Shown: positions 20,760-31,729, counted from the stretch's first letter. The stretch is DNA of 64,000 bases from Dendrolimus kikuchii (GCA_019925095.2 CM034408.1:310001-374000), one strand, 5' to 3'. Made by a program: numbers and translations. The notes: a model not told the origin generated them from the letters alone.

Positions 20760-20865
20760 GGTGTGCTCCGGGAGTTGGAGCAGAAGAAGCCACAGCTGGA
20801 CGAGCTGCTGCACACTGCTGAGAGCCTCAAGGGCACCGAGAACAGGCAGCAGCTTCATGGCAAAG
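20760..20865 (+). CDS. Dys: Internal exon, spectrin-repeat segment (dystrophin-like)
   Basis: The exon is bounded by a polypyrimidine tract and CAG acceptor (CTCTTCTGTTTCCAG, ending at 20759) and a donor AAAG|GTATGC (GT at 20866). It enters in phase 0 and leaves in phase 1. Its 35 codons read VLRELEQKKPQLDELLHTAE followed by SLKGTENRQQLHGK. This heptad-rich helix belongs to the spectrin-repeat class and recalls the rod of insect dystrophin. Third codon positions are strongly G/C, unlike the AT-rich surroundings. In the family the repeats form the elongated rod linking actin to the dystroglycan complex at the membrane. The exon status is well supported. The dystrophin assignment is from memory of the family and could instead be another spectrin-repeat protein. 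Confidence 0.72.
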
Positions 20866-21435
20866 GTATGCTGTACCATTGTTATTATTACTAGTGGTTT
20901 GTTGATGAAATTAGATCGGAATTTATGATTTTGTTTTACTTCGAACGGTTTTCAGGTTTATCTGTCAATTCTTTGCTGGCAACATTTTAAAATTCTTTGA
21001 CATTAATCTCTACTCTGTGCGATTATTTACCCATAGACTATCATATTTTTGAAATTGTCTGTTTAAATGTAAATATTTAAGTTTTATTTAATTTAATGTA
21101 TTTGTATTGATACATTTATTATATAAAAAAAAACTAGAGTTTGCTCCGAGACTGCGCCGCGTGTCAAAGAAGTAGCTTTATTTTACTTACAAAAAAAAAC
21201 TTTATTTCGGTTTTTTACATATAATAATAACAAAGAAACTAAGTCCATACAGTCTAGACAGCTGCCCAGCAAAACACATGACTTGAAGTAATACTACAAA
21301 TGACATGTTTTTAATGACGGCCTAAGTATTTGTCAGTGCATTGAAAAACGCGACTGCAGCGCCACTTTTTAACTATATTCGTCTATTCTACACAAACGAC
21401 GCCATTTATCGGGATAATAATATCCTATACTATAC
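20866..21435. other. Intron sequence after the spectrin-like exon
   Basis: It begins at the donor and is AT-rich. The short piece 21131-21170 (AACTAGAGTTTGCTCCGAGAC) is the GC-rich end of family W. No further exon is seen. Confidence 0.5.
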
Positions 21436-21617
21436 TGATCGTGTACTAGCAGAAGGTGATGTCAGGAGCCTTAAGAACAGACGAGCGTGCATGACAAGAG
21501 TTATGAATGTCAAAGAAGCGAGTGAGGTGTGTAAGAATAAGCCTGAATGGCGCGCTGTTGTTCGTGCCTACCCCGCAAGGGAACTGGCGTGAGGTTATGT
21601 ATGTATATATGTATGTA
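21436..21617 (+). mobile_element. LINE-A 3' end
   Basis: Starts at DRVLAEGDV and keeps the stop and a short ATGT tail. Confidence 0.88.
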
Positions 21618-21673
21618 AAAATATCCTACGTTACGCTCCAGGATATAAGCTAGTTCTGTGACGAGTTTATTTT

Positions 21674-21869
21674 TTTTATAAACAAAATTAAAACGAAATA
21701 ATTAAAATTAACAAGTTGGCGGTAGGCTAAATAAAACTTTAACAATACTCGTTGACACTTGACATCTTCGTCTTCCGTGATCACGGCCACTGGAAGTGGC
21801 CGACACGTCGGAACAACAAAAATCAAATAAATTACCACGCTTAAAACCGTTAAAACGTAGTTTTATCAT
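21674..21869. repeat. Family F right half
   Basis: Contains AAGTTGGCGGTAGGCT, the hairpin block CACGGCCACTGGAAGTGGCC and the right terminal repeat ending GTAGTTTTATCATG. The left half is missing. Confidence 0.78.
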
Positions 21870-22060
21870 GCAATTTTACTATTGGGTTGCGAATATGATG
21901 AAGATTAATTTAAAGTAATAAAAAATTGGGGCGTCGCATTGAGAAATTTTACGATTATTGTAAAAATTGATGAAAAAAAAACAGATTTTTGCTAAAAAAA
22001 CATGTTTATTTCATTCAATTGAGGCTAGTTTTTTCATTTTAAGAGGACGTCTAATTACTT

Positions 22061-22372
22061 AAGAAAGAGAGTTGGTCCGAAAGAGAGTGTCGGGGTGAAG
22101 GTAAGGAAAGGAATGCTCCGGTGGTTCGGGCATGTGAAAAGTGGATGGATGCAGAAGTCGTGGAAGGCCACGACCCACCTTCCATGATCAAATTGATCGT
22201 GTACTAGCAGAAGGTGATGTCAGGAGCCTTAAGAACAGACGAGCGTGCATGACAAGAGCTATGAATGTCAAAGAAGCGAGTGAGGTGTGTAAGAATAAGC
22301 CTGAATGGCGCTCTGTTGTTCGTGCCTACCCCGCAAGGGAACTGGCGTGAAGTTATTTGTGTATGTATGTAT
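22061..22372 (+). mobile_element. LINE-A 3' end with 12-bp target duplication
   Basis: GTCTAATTACTT flanks it at 22049-22060 and 22373-22384. An internal deletion removes the segment between FGHV and KVDGCRSRG. Confidence 0.9.
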
Positions 22373-22589
22373 GTCTAATTACTTCCAATCATTATGGAGT
22401 TTGTTTCATAGTGATAGATAGTTTAGTTTAAAAGTGACACCGCTTTGTTTACACTGGGGTCACAGTAGCGAACAAAATTTTTAAAAATTCCATAAAAAAT
22501 ATAAATAAATAAATATTTCGATTTTTTTTTAAATGTTTTTTCCGTCGATAAAATTAAGCATAGATTCTCTCATTTCGATATGTGCAAAT

Positions 22590-22822
22590 TATGAAAACTC
22601 ACACTGTATTCAATAACTTTAGCACTGGTTACACAGATAGAGCTGGAAATGTTTTGAAGTTTTTCGTTAATACTTCAAATTTCATGTTTTAATGCTTAAA
22701 TATATTATGGCGGTATATGAAATGTGACGTCACGAAATTTAGAATCCCTCCCACCCCTTGTCACACTTTGTTTCACTTCTACTGCGTGTAACTGCACAAA
22801 AACACATAATTTTTTATCTTAT
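22590..22822. repeat. Lepidopteran-type repeat with TGACGTCA
   Basis: The segment AAATGTGACGTCACGAAATT and the following CCCTCCCACCCC block recur at 23056-23170 on the other side of an R copy. The first part (22600-22690) is the reverse complement of 14020-14100. The CRE-like palindrome is at 22725-22732. Confidence 0.6.
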
Positions 22823-23055
22823 ACTAATATATAACGCTGAAGAGTTTGTTTGTTTGAACGCGCTAATCTCAGGAACTACTACTCTGATCTGAAAAATTCT
22901 TTCAGTTTTAAATAGCCCATTTATTGAGGAAGGCTATAGGCTATATATCATCACGCTAAGACCAATAGGAGCGGAGCACCAATGAAGAATGTTTCAAAAT
23001 CGGGGGGTCTTGAAAACAAATTTCACGCGGACGATGTCGCGGGCACAGCTAGTAA
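22823..23055 (-). repeat. Family R copy
   Basis: Minus-strand member of the subtype at 19438. It ends near GCGGGCACAGCTAGTAACGG. Confidence 0.78.
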
Positions 23056-23170
23056 CGGTATAATATATTAAATGTGACGTCACGAAATTTAGAATCCCTC
23101 CCACCCCTGGTCACACTTTGTTTCACTTCTGCTGCGTGTGAACTGACTGCACACACACAATTTTTTATTT
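23056..23170. repeat. Second copy of the TGACGTCA repeat
   Basis: About 100 bp match 22715-22815, with the palindrome at 23075-23082. Confidence 0.6.
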
Positions 23171-23430
23171 ATAATATCACAAAACAAGAAAATCCCTTAA
23201 TCTCGTTATAAACTTTGTGAACATCGTCTCATGCTCCCCCTCGTTAGAGATACTTTCGCGAAAAAATCCCCTTCGCGAAGTACCGGGTTTTCAACCAGTT
23301 TGGAGAAAAACTAAGGCAGGACATATTAATGCGTGTAAGGAGCTCGTTAGTCAAGTTTACAAGTTTTATGTTGTTGATGGTAGATGGCAAGATGTTCATG
23401 TGAATGAATTTGTAAATAAGTATAATGTAC

Positions 23431-23677
23431 ATACATACATACATAACTTCACGCCAGTTCCCTTGCGGGGTAGGCACGAACAACAGAGTGCCATTTAGGC
23501 TTATTCTTACACACCTCACTTGCCTCTTTGACATTCATAACTCTTGTCACGCACGCTCGTCTGTTCTTAAGGCTCCTGACATCACCTTCTGCTAGTACAC
23601 GATCAATTTGATCATGGAAGGTGTGTCGTGGCCTTCCATGACTTCTACATCCATCCACTTTTGCATTGTATATCTGT
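23431..23677 (-). mobile_element. LINE-A 3' end with 15-bp target duplication
   Basis: ATAAGTATAATGTAC is present on both sides (23416-23430 and 23678-23692). The coding part runs back to YNAKVDGCRSHG. A low-copy stretch without a gene precedes it at 23171-23415. Confidence 0.9.
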
Positions 23678-23725
23678 ATAAGTATAATGTACTACAAATA
23701 AAACAACGGCGGCGGTAACATGGTT

Positions 23726-24034
23726 TATCCGTGCAGGAACGGAGAAAGAATACAATTTCCTGCGTTGGGGTGACCTGTCGTAAGAGGCGACTTAACAACC
23801 CACAGCCAGGTGGTAGGGCATTTGCCCGACTGGATGGCTACCACCATCGTCTAGAGTATGTCGCCATAACAACCTTGAGTTGTGTTCCGGCATTAGTGAC
23901 CAGGTTCCAGTCTCCCTTAAGAGAGCAGCAGCGCATTTGTAGTAACTTTGCTGTTGCAAATGTCGATAGGTGATGGTAACCGCTTTACTTTAAGTGGGCC
24001 GTCTGCCTGTCTGCTGATCTCCTGCAATAAAAAA
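23726..24034 (+). repeat. Retroposon S copy, full length
   Basis: Runs from TATCCGTGCAGGAACGG to CTGCAATAAAAAAC. Confidence 0.87.
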
Positions 24035-24264
24035 CACTTTTCTAATGGCGTATACCAGATGTATGGTGTAACCAGTCGTGGTAGCGTGCTGTTAGGATGG
24101 TGCTCCGTGGGTCCTTTAAAAAAAACGAAGTTATTTACTGTAAGAGTTTAATTAAAAACACGTCTGCACTATGTGATGGTTAATAATGCTCTCTCCTTAT
24201 TAGAGAAAATCAAATTGGTTTTATATAATGTACAATTGCACAGATAAGCAATTGTACATATAAT

Positions 24265-24357
24265 ACAGTGTCATAATAGTACGCGTCCTAAACTCAAAAG
24301 ACGGGGGTTTGTATCCTGGCCTTCACACTTCGTGGCACTTATGCAGTTTTATGACCT
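24265..24357 (+). repeat. SINE-H head fragment
   Basis: GCGTCCTAAACTCAAAAGACG followed by a B-box-like GGTTTGTATCCTGGCC is the decayed tRNA-derived head. Confidence 0.55.
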
Positions 24358-24560
24358 AACTAGCTGTCTCCGCGTGGAATTTGTTTTCAAAACCCTCCGT
24401 TTTGAAACATTCTTCATTGGTGCTCGCCTTCTATTGGTCTCAGCGTGATGATATATAGCCTATAGCCTTCCTCGATAAATGGGCTATCCAACACTGAAAG
24501 AATTTTTCAAATCAGACCAGTAGTTCCTGAGATTAGCGCGTTCAATCAAACAATATATTA
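24358..24560 (+). repeat. Family R copy
   Basis: Starts ACTAGCTGTCTCCGCGTGG and has lost part of the opening block. It runs to AGATTAGCGCGTTCAA. Confidence 0.75.
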
Positions 24561-25801
24561 GTATATTTGGCTGCAACACTAATACTTACATTTTACATAT
24601 CGCGATATCTTTTGAATGAAACGTCCGAATTGAATAATTCAAAAAGTTCTATAAAGGTATTGAATTCGTCTTGAATATGGAGTAATTTATTATGTTTTTT
24701 ATATTGATAAGGATTAATACCAAGGTACAAAATAAAGAGTTTTTGAAGCGATGGCATTTTAATTATTTTAAAAAATAAAAGAAAACACTTATTGTGAGAT
24801 AACTACAATAGTTAGACATATGGTTACGCGATATTTTTTGTAGACAATTATATGTTCTGCAAAGTGGTAGTACATTGTTTTGTTCTATAATCAATAGTTT
24901 TCGCAGCGCACGCCGTGTAAGGATTTTTTCGGGTCATTTTTTTACACCTTGGGTTACATTATTGGACTTTTAGTAAGGATCCCTATTTAAAAAAAAAAAT
25001 AATATAGCCTATAGCCTTCCTCGATAAATGTACTATTCAACACTGAAAGAATTTTTCAAATCGGTCCAGCGGTTCCTGAGATTAGCGCGTTTAAACAAAA
25101 AAACAAACAAACTACCACTACCACGTGCACATCGAGATAACCGATGTGTCAAACCTGCTAAGCCTTGGACAAGCGTGGCTTGTACACTCTCCGTCTTATA
25201 AATGCGAAGCCTGATTATAAGCAAACACAGAAGAGTCTGTGATTTATTAAATTAAATATTAAACCACTATAAACAGAAGATCGTCCATTATCAACTATGC
25301 ATACTTAAACTACGTTCTTAACCGAATTCTCTTCTTATTCATAATTCCCTGTTTCCACAGAATAAATTGATTCATGCTCTCCTCCAAGCCGTGGTCCGTT
25401 AAATATTACTTCTATTAACATAACATTCAAATAATTACCTAAATCCTTCACGTATAAAGTCCAATATCTAATAACAAGATGTTTTCGATACTTTCAATAC
25501 AATTTTGATCCTAAATCCATTGGGCTAAGATTTATTTTTAAATGCGCGATTTGTGAAGCACATAAAGATTAATAGTGTAGATAAATCTGAATCCTATTAC
25601 TTGAACAGTAAAGTCGTTTTTGGCATCGACGTATGAGCTGTTAAAGAGGTGCATTCTTGATGCTGTGTTAACCAAAGCGATATTTATGTTCTTTTGGTAA
25701 TTTTCAATTAGTAATGGGCTTGGATTTGTGGAATAACGTGTTAAAATACTTGCGCTGAATTAATTGTATATTATTGAAACTTTTAATAGTTATTTATACT
25801 A
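24561..25801. other. Mostly low-copy AT-rich DNA
   Basis: No exon is recognised. It contains an R fragment (24990-25110, GCCTATAGCCTTCCTCG to GATTAGCGCG) and a SINE-H 3' part (25118-25222, CATCGAGATAACCGATGTG). Confidence 0.45.
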
Positions 25802-26130
25802 TAACTAGCGGCCTCGGCAAAGGTTGTCCTGCTCTGAAAGAATAAAAATCTAGGACCCGATCCCAGCGCCACCTACCGGTTCTAATTGCGAATCTAAACC
25901 ATCCGGGAACCCACTCAAACACACAAAAACAAAATCAATCAAAATCGCTCCAGGTGATTAGGAGGATTCTAGAATCCGATCTCAGCGCCACCTACCGGTT
26001 CTAATTGCGAATCTAAACCATCCGGGAACCCACTCAAAGACACACACGAAATTTCATCAAAATCGGTAAAGTCGTTCTCAAGTTATAAAATTACAACGAA
26101 AAGTGGCATTGATTTTTATATCCCTATTAA
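25802..26130 (+). repeat. Family R copy, internal unit duplicated
   Basis: The block GCGCCACCTACCGGTTCTAA through CATCCGGGAACCCACTCAAA occurs twice in tandem, about 124 bp apart, near 25868 and 25986. A poly-AT tail follows. Confidence 0.78.
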
Positions 26131-26134
26131 TATT

Positions 26135-26720
26135 ATAAATGCGAAAGTAACTCTGTCTGTCTGTCTGTCTGTCTGTCTGTTCCGTTTTCACGGAAAAACT
26201 ACTGGACCGATTTGGCTGAAACTCAGTATATATATATTTTCGATGCCGAGAATGAACATAGGATATTTTTTATCCCGAAAAATGGGATAGTTTCCGGGAT
26301 AAAAATATATTTGTGTTTTTGTTTGTTATCCTTTTATGGAAAGACTATTGGACCGATTTGGCTGAAACTCGGTACATATATAATTTGAATACCGAGAGTG
26401 GCCAAGGGATACTTTTTATCTCGGATAATGGGATACTTTTTAGGATAGATTTATGTAAAGTTTATCCCGGAAACTAGGACAGGTTTTGTGGTTTTTGCCC
26501 ATTTCGTCCACTGGGTCCACTGGGTCCTCTGGGTCTTTTGTTTTTTGTAGTTTACATATAGACGGGGGTGGTATAGTTTGCGATATAAAATGAAGTGAAT
26601 CTTTCGGGGGCAAATACATAAAAATTTAATACAATGTAATCTGAACCACTTGCTTTTTAAACAAGAGATACGCACTAGAGGTTGACCCGCGGCGCAGCCG
26701 CGGGGTAAACTCTAGTATTT
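26135..26720 (-). repeat. Family W element with 9-bp repeats
   Basis: The GC-rich end GACCCGCGGCGCAGCCGCGG is at about 26683-26702, with the ACTTCATTTTATATCGC block at about 26580-26600. Between the blocks, 26498-26541 holds tandem 9-mers of the type GTCCACTGG. The left end includes a (CTGT)n run at about 26153-26180. Confidence 0.65.
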
Positions 26721-26984
26721 TATATAGTTGTTTCAAATACTTAACAGTTATTAGATGTTGAGTATACATAAAAGGTCTTGTTATTTATTATTCAGTGATT
26801 TCTCCCTTTCAAGATCAGCGTAGCAGCGTAGCGGTGAAGGGCGTGTAGGGGGGGGGGGGGGCTACGCGCTACGAGGGCCGTACGCCTAAACAGCGGTAGG
26901 GTCGTAGCCATCTACGACATCGCCGAGTTTCTAGTGATGTACCCGTTTTTTAAACTTGTTCGATTTTAATTATAAAATTATTTT
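26721..26984. other. Non-coding stretch with a G14 run and CGCTACG motifs
   Basis: GCGTAGCAGCGTAGCGG near 26818-26834 and CTACGCGCTACG near 26862 form a partly inverted arrangement around a run of 14 G (26848-26861). It may be the end of a hAT-type element, but no target duplication was found. Confidence 0.4.
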
Positions 26985-27314
26985 AGAAATTGGGACGGCC
27001 GCTTGTTTGGGACGCGACATGTGTAGACTGCAACTGAGTTAGAGGCTGGCAAAGCTGCTTCAAAAGCTGAAGCTCTCAAACGGCGCAAATATGGAACCTT
27101 AGGAAGGGGGTACATATTTGTGCCGTTTGGTGTTGAAACATTAGGTCCGTGGGGTCCGTCGGCAAAGAGTTTCTTCAAAGAGATTTGCAAGAAACTCTTT
27201 GATGCCAGCCGTGATCAGAAGGCTGGCTCATATTTCGCCCAACAAATAAGCATCGCCGTACAGCGCGGCAATGCAGCCAGCCTTCTGGGCACGCTCCCAT
27301 CTGGCAGCGATTAG
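26985..27314 (+). pseudogene. LINE ORF2 C-terminal remnant
   Basis: Frames encode RPLVWDATC near 26999 and, after frameshifts, FGVETLGPWGPSAK, SYFAQQISIAVQRGN and ASLLGTLPSGSD before a stop. This is the conserved C-terminus of a non-LTR reverse transcriptase found in many invertebrates. The upstream half contains stops. Confidence 0.75.
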
Positions 27315-27930
27315 TTACACAGTCTATAATCGCTTGTACTTTATAACTTAGTTTATTTTAGTTTTTAAAAGACGATTTCATTACCGTCATAAACAGAACG
27401 AACAAAGAGTACAAAACTAAACTATGTAAATTACAAAACGTCAAAAATCATTAATCATATCTATCTATACATATACTTATACTACAGTGATAATATTATA
27501 AATGCTAAAGTTTGAATGCATGATGAATTTTGGCACAGAGATAGATTGTAATCGGAAATAGCACATAGGCTACTTTTGATCCCGGGAAAATGTACGGTTC
27601 CCATGGGATAACATTAAAGGATTGGGAGTTCCTTTGATTCTTTCACGTCTTAACTAAGCAAAAGATCGTCACGAAATTTTGTATAGAATTAGTCAGGGGT
27701 AAAGAAAATAGCGTAGGGTACATTTCATCTATATAAAAAGTACTGTTCCCGAGGGATAGGTTAATAGATAGATAGGCGAAAATATGGCGCTTCGGTCGCG
27801 TTGTAAATCACTAACAAATACGTCATCATAGCAACGACCATGACAAGGCTATATTTTAATGTGTTGCTCTCATGGTTAGTTGCACTTTCGCTAGATGGCG
27901 TTACGGGTATTTTAAAATAAAAATTAAGTT
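27315..27930. other. Non-coding, with RTE-like tail motifs
   Basis: ATTATAAATGCTAAAGTTTG near 27494 and GATCCCGGGAAAATGTACGG resemble RTE-dependent short retroposon ends. The piece at 27783-27850 is related to 14758-14830. No exon is seen. Confidence 0.45.
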
Positions 27931-28226
27931 TTCTTATTGCACGAGTTCAGTAGACAGGAAGACGATACACCTGATGGAAAGCGGTTATCATCGCCTTTAG
28001 ACATTTGTAACACCAATGCGCTGCTGCTCTCTTAAGGCAGACTGGAAGCTGGCCACTAATGCCGGAACACAATTCAAGGTTGTCACGGCGGCGTGCTCTA
28101 GATCAGCGGTGGTAGCCATCCAGTCGGGAAAATACCCTACCACCTGACTGTGGGTTGTTTTGTCGCCTCTTACGACAGGCCGCTCCAACTCAGGAAATTG
28201 TATTCTTTCTCTGCTTTTGCTCGGAT
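27931..28226 (-). repeat. Retroposon S copy
   Basis: Diverged minus-strand copy; its 5' end reads GCTTTTGCTCGGAT instead of the usual start. Confidence 0.82.
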
Positions 28227-28560
28227 GAAGGATATTTGTATGGCCTTCCAATGGTCGTTCTTCCACTCTTTCCACAAAAACTCAAAAACAGAAAAGAAAA
28301 GAAAGTTGATTCTTTAACATGTTCATAAATTGATACATTTATTTATGTATAATTATCGATAACAGCACATCCCTATTATCCCGACATACGTAAGATACGA
28401 AAACAAACATGTTGCGCTGGTCAATGCCGTTACAAGCAAAGCGAATGTTTGCGATTCATCATGTTTGATACAGCTGTTACTGTTTGACGGGACCACTTTT
28501 ATGGGGGTTGTGGGTGAAAGCCAAGTTGTGGAGATCTTATTTATTTAGGGTGCCCTAGAC
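28227..28560. other. Non-coding stretch
   Basis: No exon or known repeat is recognised. Confidence 0.4.
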
Positions 28561-29140
28561 ATTTTTGGTCAAAATGGAAGCCTTATTTAAAATATAGGTC
28601 CCAAGAAACGGAAACAAAAAAATGTTCGTAAAATGAAAACTACTGGGCCAAACTATGTCAAATTTTTAGGAGACCAAATGGAAGCTATTCCGCGTCGAAC
28701 AAAAAAAGAATCACGTAAATCGGATCATAAATCTCAGCGTAATCGGTGTACATATGGAACGGAATGGAAAATTTTTCATAAAAAAATTTCATAAAATGAA
28801 AACTACTAGGCCAAACTATGTCAAATTTTTAGGGGACCAAATGGCAGCTATTCCGCGTCGAACAAAAAAAGAATCACGTAAATCGGATCATTACTCTCAG
28901 AGTAATTGGTGTACATGTGGAACAGAATTGAAATTTTTTCATAAAAAATGTTCATAAAATGAAAACTACTGGGCCAAACTATGTCAAATTTTTAAGGGAC
29001 CAAATGGCAGCTATTCCGCGTTGAACAAAAAAAGAATCACGTAAATCGGATCATAACTCTCAGAGTAATCGGTGAACATACATAAAAAAAGATCCCGACG
29101 AATTGAGAACCTCCTCCTTTTTTTGAAGTCGGTTAAAAAT
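28561..29140. repeat. Repeat element containing a 163-bp tandem array
   Basis: Units starting AAAATGAAAACTACT at 28630, 28793 and 28956 are spaced exactly 163 bp apart and highly similar, giving nearly three copies to about 29095. The right edge carries AACCTCCTCCTTTTTTTGAA and GTCGGTTAAAA, an end seen on very common lepidopteran elements. The frame through one unit reads MKTTRPNYVKF and is not a gene. Confidence 0.8.
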
Positions 29141-29174
29141 AATGTTTCATATTAAACAACAAAATAAGAAACAA

Positions 29175-29792
29175 AAACACAGCAAAAACTTTGTACCTAC
29201 AAACCCCCCTGTTTACGAAAATTGCGCGGACGGAGGAGTATGAAATTTCGCACACTTATAGTTTATATAGATGAGTGCAGAATGCTAATATTTTTTTTTA
29301 ATTATGCATAAAAAATACATTAAATCAATAAAAAAAACATTACACACACACACTAGTATGTGTTTGAGACACACATGCATATATACTCTTTTGTTTATTG
29401 TTAAAGTCAAATGAACAGTGTAGCCTTGGCGAAATCTGATTATAGAATAATAATAATAATAATAATCGGCAGACAAACACACACATCGTATATCCCCAAA
29501 TTAAGCAAGTTATGCTTGTGTTATAGGTAATATACAACGGACTACCTCTGGGGCCGATCCCAGACACCCAGACCATAGTAAATAACGGAGAAAACACGTT
29601 TCCGAAATTTACTATACCAGGAATCGAACCCGGAGCCTCTGCGTTGCAGTGAGGCAGGCCGGCAAAGGCTTAGCCCGCTCAACCACAGAGGCCGTCATAG
29701 AAGTCTTTGGCAATAGAACCTTAATAATGTTCAAACTTATAATTTAAATTAATTAATATGGTCGAATTTCGACCACGGGCGACCACTATGTA
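29175..29792 (-). repeat. Family V element interrupted by SINE-T
   Basis: The right end GGTCGAATTTCGACCACGG is at about 29761 and the left end ACTTTGTACC...TCCGCGCA-like is at about 29190. The SINE at 29448-29696 splits the TGATTATAGAAGTCTTTG block. Confidence 0.8.
29448..29696 (-). repeat. SINE-T, tRNA-derived, with target duplication
   Basis: On the minus strand it begins ACGGCCTCTGTGGTTGAGCG (A-box region), has the B box GGTTCGATTCC (29620-29630 reversed), then GGGATCGGCCCCAGAGG, and ends in (ATT)n. ATAGAA flanks it at 29442-29447 and 29697-29702. The tRNA-like head, body and simple tail define a pol III SINE. Confidence 0.88.
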
Positions 29793-30021
29793 AATATGTA
29801 ACAGATTACAACCTAAATAATATTAGCCAAGTAATATTTCTTCAACTGTGTACAATGTACATAATGAACTGTGCCGCTAATTAATATTTGCTGCGAACAA
29901 AGTGACTAATTACGCCCACCCAGGGAAGGAAATTAATATGGAACCGAGGGAAATGTGCTATTTATATAAGAAAATGTGTGGCCAAGCAATCACTTAATTG
30001 TACATTAACCGAAATTGTATG

Positions 30022-30281
30022 TACATACATACATAACTTCACGCCAGTTCCCTTGCGGGGTAGGCATGAACTACAGAACGCCGTTCAGGCTTATTCTTAC
30101 ACACCTCACTTGCTTCTTTGACATTCATAGCTCTTGTCTTACACGCTCGTCTATTCTTAAGGCTCCTGACATCATCTTCTGCTAGTAGACGATCGATTTG
30201 ATCATGGAAGGTGTGTCGTGGCCTTCCACGACTTCTGCATCCATCCACTTTTGCATTGTATATCTGTTTAGTCATTCTTTT
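30022..30281 (-). mobile_element. LINE-A 3' end
   Basis: Open back to MTKQIYNAKVDG. It has more substitutions than most copies (for example DRLLAEDDV). Confidence 0.88.
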
Positions 30282-30363
30282 AATACAGGAATATTATTAT
30301 AGGTAACCACAAAAATATTTGAACAAGAAATCTAGTCTAGCCATTTTAAGCTCTTTTATACAT

Positions 30364-30412
30364 ACTAGTCGCCCGTGGTTGAAATTCGATCATAATAATT
30401 ACTGTCAAAAAT
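30364..30412 (+). repeat. Family V 5' fragment
   Basis: ACTAGTCGCCCGTGGTTGAA continues to CATAATAATTACTGTCAAA and is cut off by the next LINE-A copy. Confidence 0.6.
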
Positions 30413-30714
30413 TACATACATACACATACACAACTTCACGCCAGTTCCCTTGCGGGGTAGGCACGAACAACAGAGCGCTATTCCGGCTTATTCTTACACA
30501 CCTCACTTGCTTCTTTGACATTCATAACTCTTGTCATGCACGCTCGTCTGTTCTTAAGGCTCCTGACCTCACCTTCTGCTAGTACACGATCAAATTGATC
30601 ATGGAAGGTGTGTCGTGGCCTTCCACGACTTCTGCATCTATCCACTTTTGCATTGTATATCTGTTTAGTGAGTCTTTCATGATGCATTCTTTCCACATGC
30701 CCGAACCACCGGAG
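30413..30714 (-). mobile_element. LINE-A 3' end
   Basis: Coding sequence runs back to WFGHVERMHHERL. Confidence 0.88.
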
Positions 30715-30894
30715 AAACGTAAACCCTCGTTAAATATGCCTTAACCAACAATAAGTTCAGTTCACAAGTAACCCACCGCCCTATGTAATATTATAGGAGC
30801 GTAAAATATACCCATCAATAATTTTGCGGTGCAGATTTCTTCACGCTGTTATGCTTCGCCTTATTCTAACTTTCAAAATCAAAAGTTTTTATTT

Positions 30895-31205
30895 AAAACT
30901 AACTGATGCCCGCGACTTCGTCCGCGTGGTGCGGTTTTTTAACTATCCCACGGGAACTCTTTAATTTTTCGGGATCAAAAGTATCCTATAAGTTGACCAG
31001 GGATATAGGCTACCACCATACAAAATTTCATTTAAATCGGTTCAGTCGTTTCGGAGATTAGCCGGTACAAACAGACAGACATACAGAAAAATAAAAAAAT
31101 TGAAAAGCATCTTCAGTTCTATTTCACTTCTTACATCCCCCTGACTCGATTTTTTGCATTTTTTTTTCATTGTACAGAAATTCGACCTCTACAATTTTAT
31201 TATAT
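30895..31205 (+). repeat. Family R copy, TTTAACTATCCCACGGG subtype
   Basis: Runs from ACTGATGCCCGCGACTTCG through ACTATCCCACGGGAACTC, ATCCTATAAGTTGACCAGGG and ATTTCACTTCTTACATCCCC to an AT tail. Sister copies are at 57244, 59032 and 62964. Confidence 0.8.
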
Positions 31206-31360
31206 GTATAGATAAGTTCCACTAGAGAACACTTTTTGATGGTCATACATGCAAGTCAAAATTTAAATCTACTTCCTATTCTATGTAGCTTCGCAACGTG
31301 TTATCGCTGTTTAAAGGAGAAAAAGAGGTAAGAAACTCCCCAGCAACACGTCTAGCAATT
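31206..31360 (-). repeat. LINE 3'-UTR-type repeat
   Basis: Reverse-orientation relative of 10930-11295, with AACACTTTTTGATGGTCATA and CAACGTGTTATCGCTG. Confidence 0.6.
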
Positions 31361-31361
31361 T

Positions 31362-31456
31362 CTTTATTTTTCTTAAGTTTTCGCGACTTGTATACATAAT
31401 AAAGTCGGAAAAACCAAAATCAAACAAATTACCGTGCTTAAAACCGTTAAAACGTA
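31362..31456. repeat. Family F with central deletion
   Basis: The outer repeat TTAAGTTTTCGCGACTTG joins directly to AAAGTCGGAAAAACC and the right terminal repeat, so the whole centre is missing. LINE-A follows at 31455. Confidence 0.7.
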
Positions 31457-31729
31457 CATACATAACTTCACGCCAGTTCCCTTGCGGGGTAGGCACTAAC
31501 AACAGAGCGCCATTCAGGCTTATACTTACACGCCTCACTCGCTTCTTTGACATTCATAGCTCTTGTCATGCACGCTCGTCTGTTCTCAAGGCTCCTGACC
31601 TCACCTTCTGCTAGTACACGATCAATTTGATCATGGAAGGTGTGTCGTGATCTTCCACGACTTCTGCATCCATCCACTTTTGCATTGTATATCTGTTTAG
31701 TCATTCTTTCATCATGCATTCTTTCCACA
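31455..31729 (-). mobile_element. LINE-A 3' end
   Basis: Open back to MERMHDERMTKQIYNAK, with an intact stop and tail. Confidence 0.88.

Noticed and set aside
29600..29700. tRNA gene candidate on the minus strand, with a similar one at 53160
   Set aside because: A and B boxes are present but the cloverleaf is incomplete and a SINE body plus ATT tail follows.
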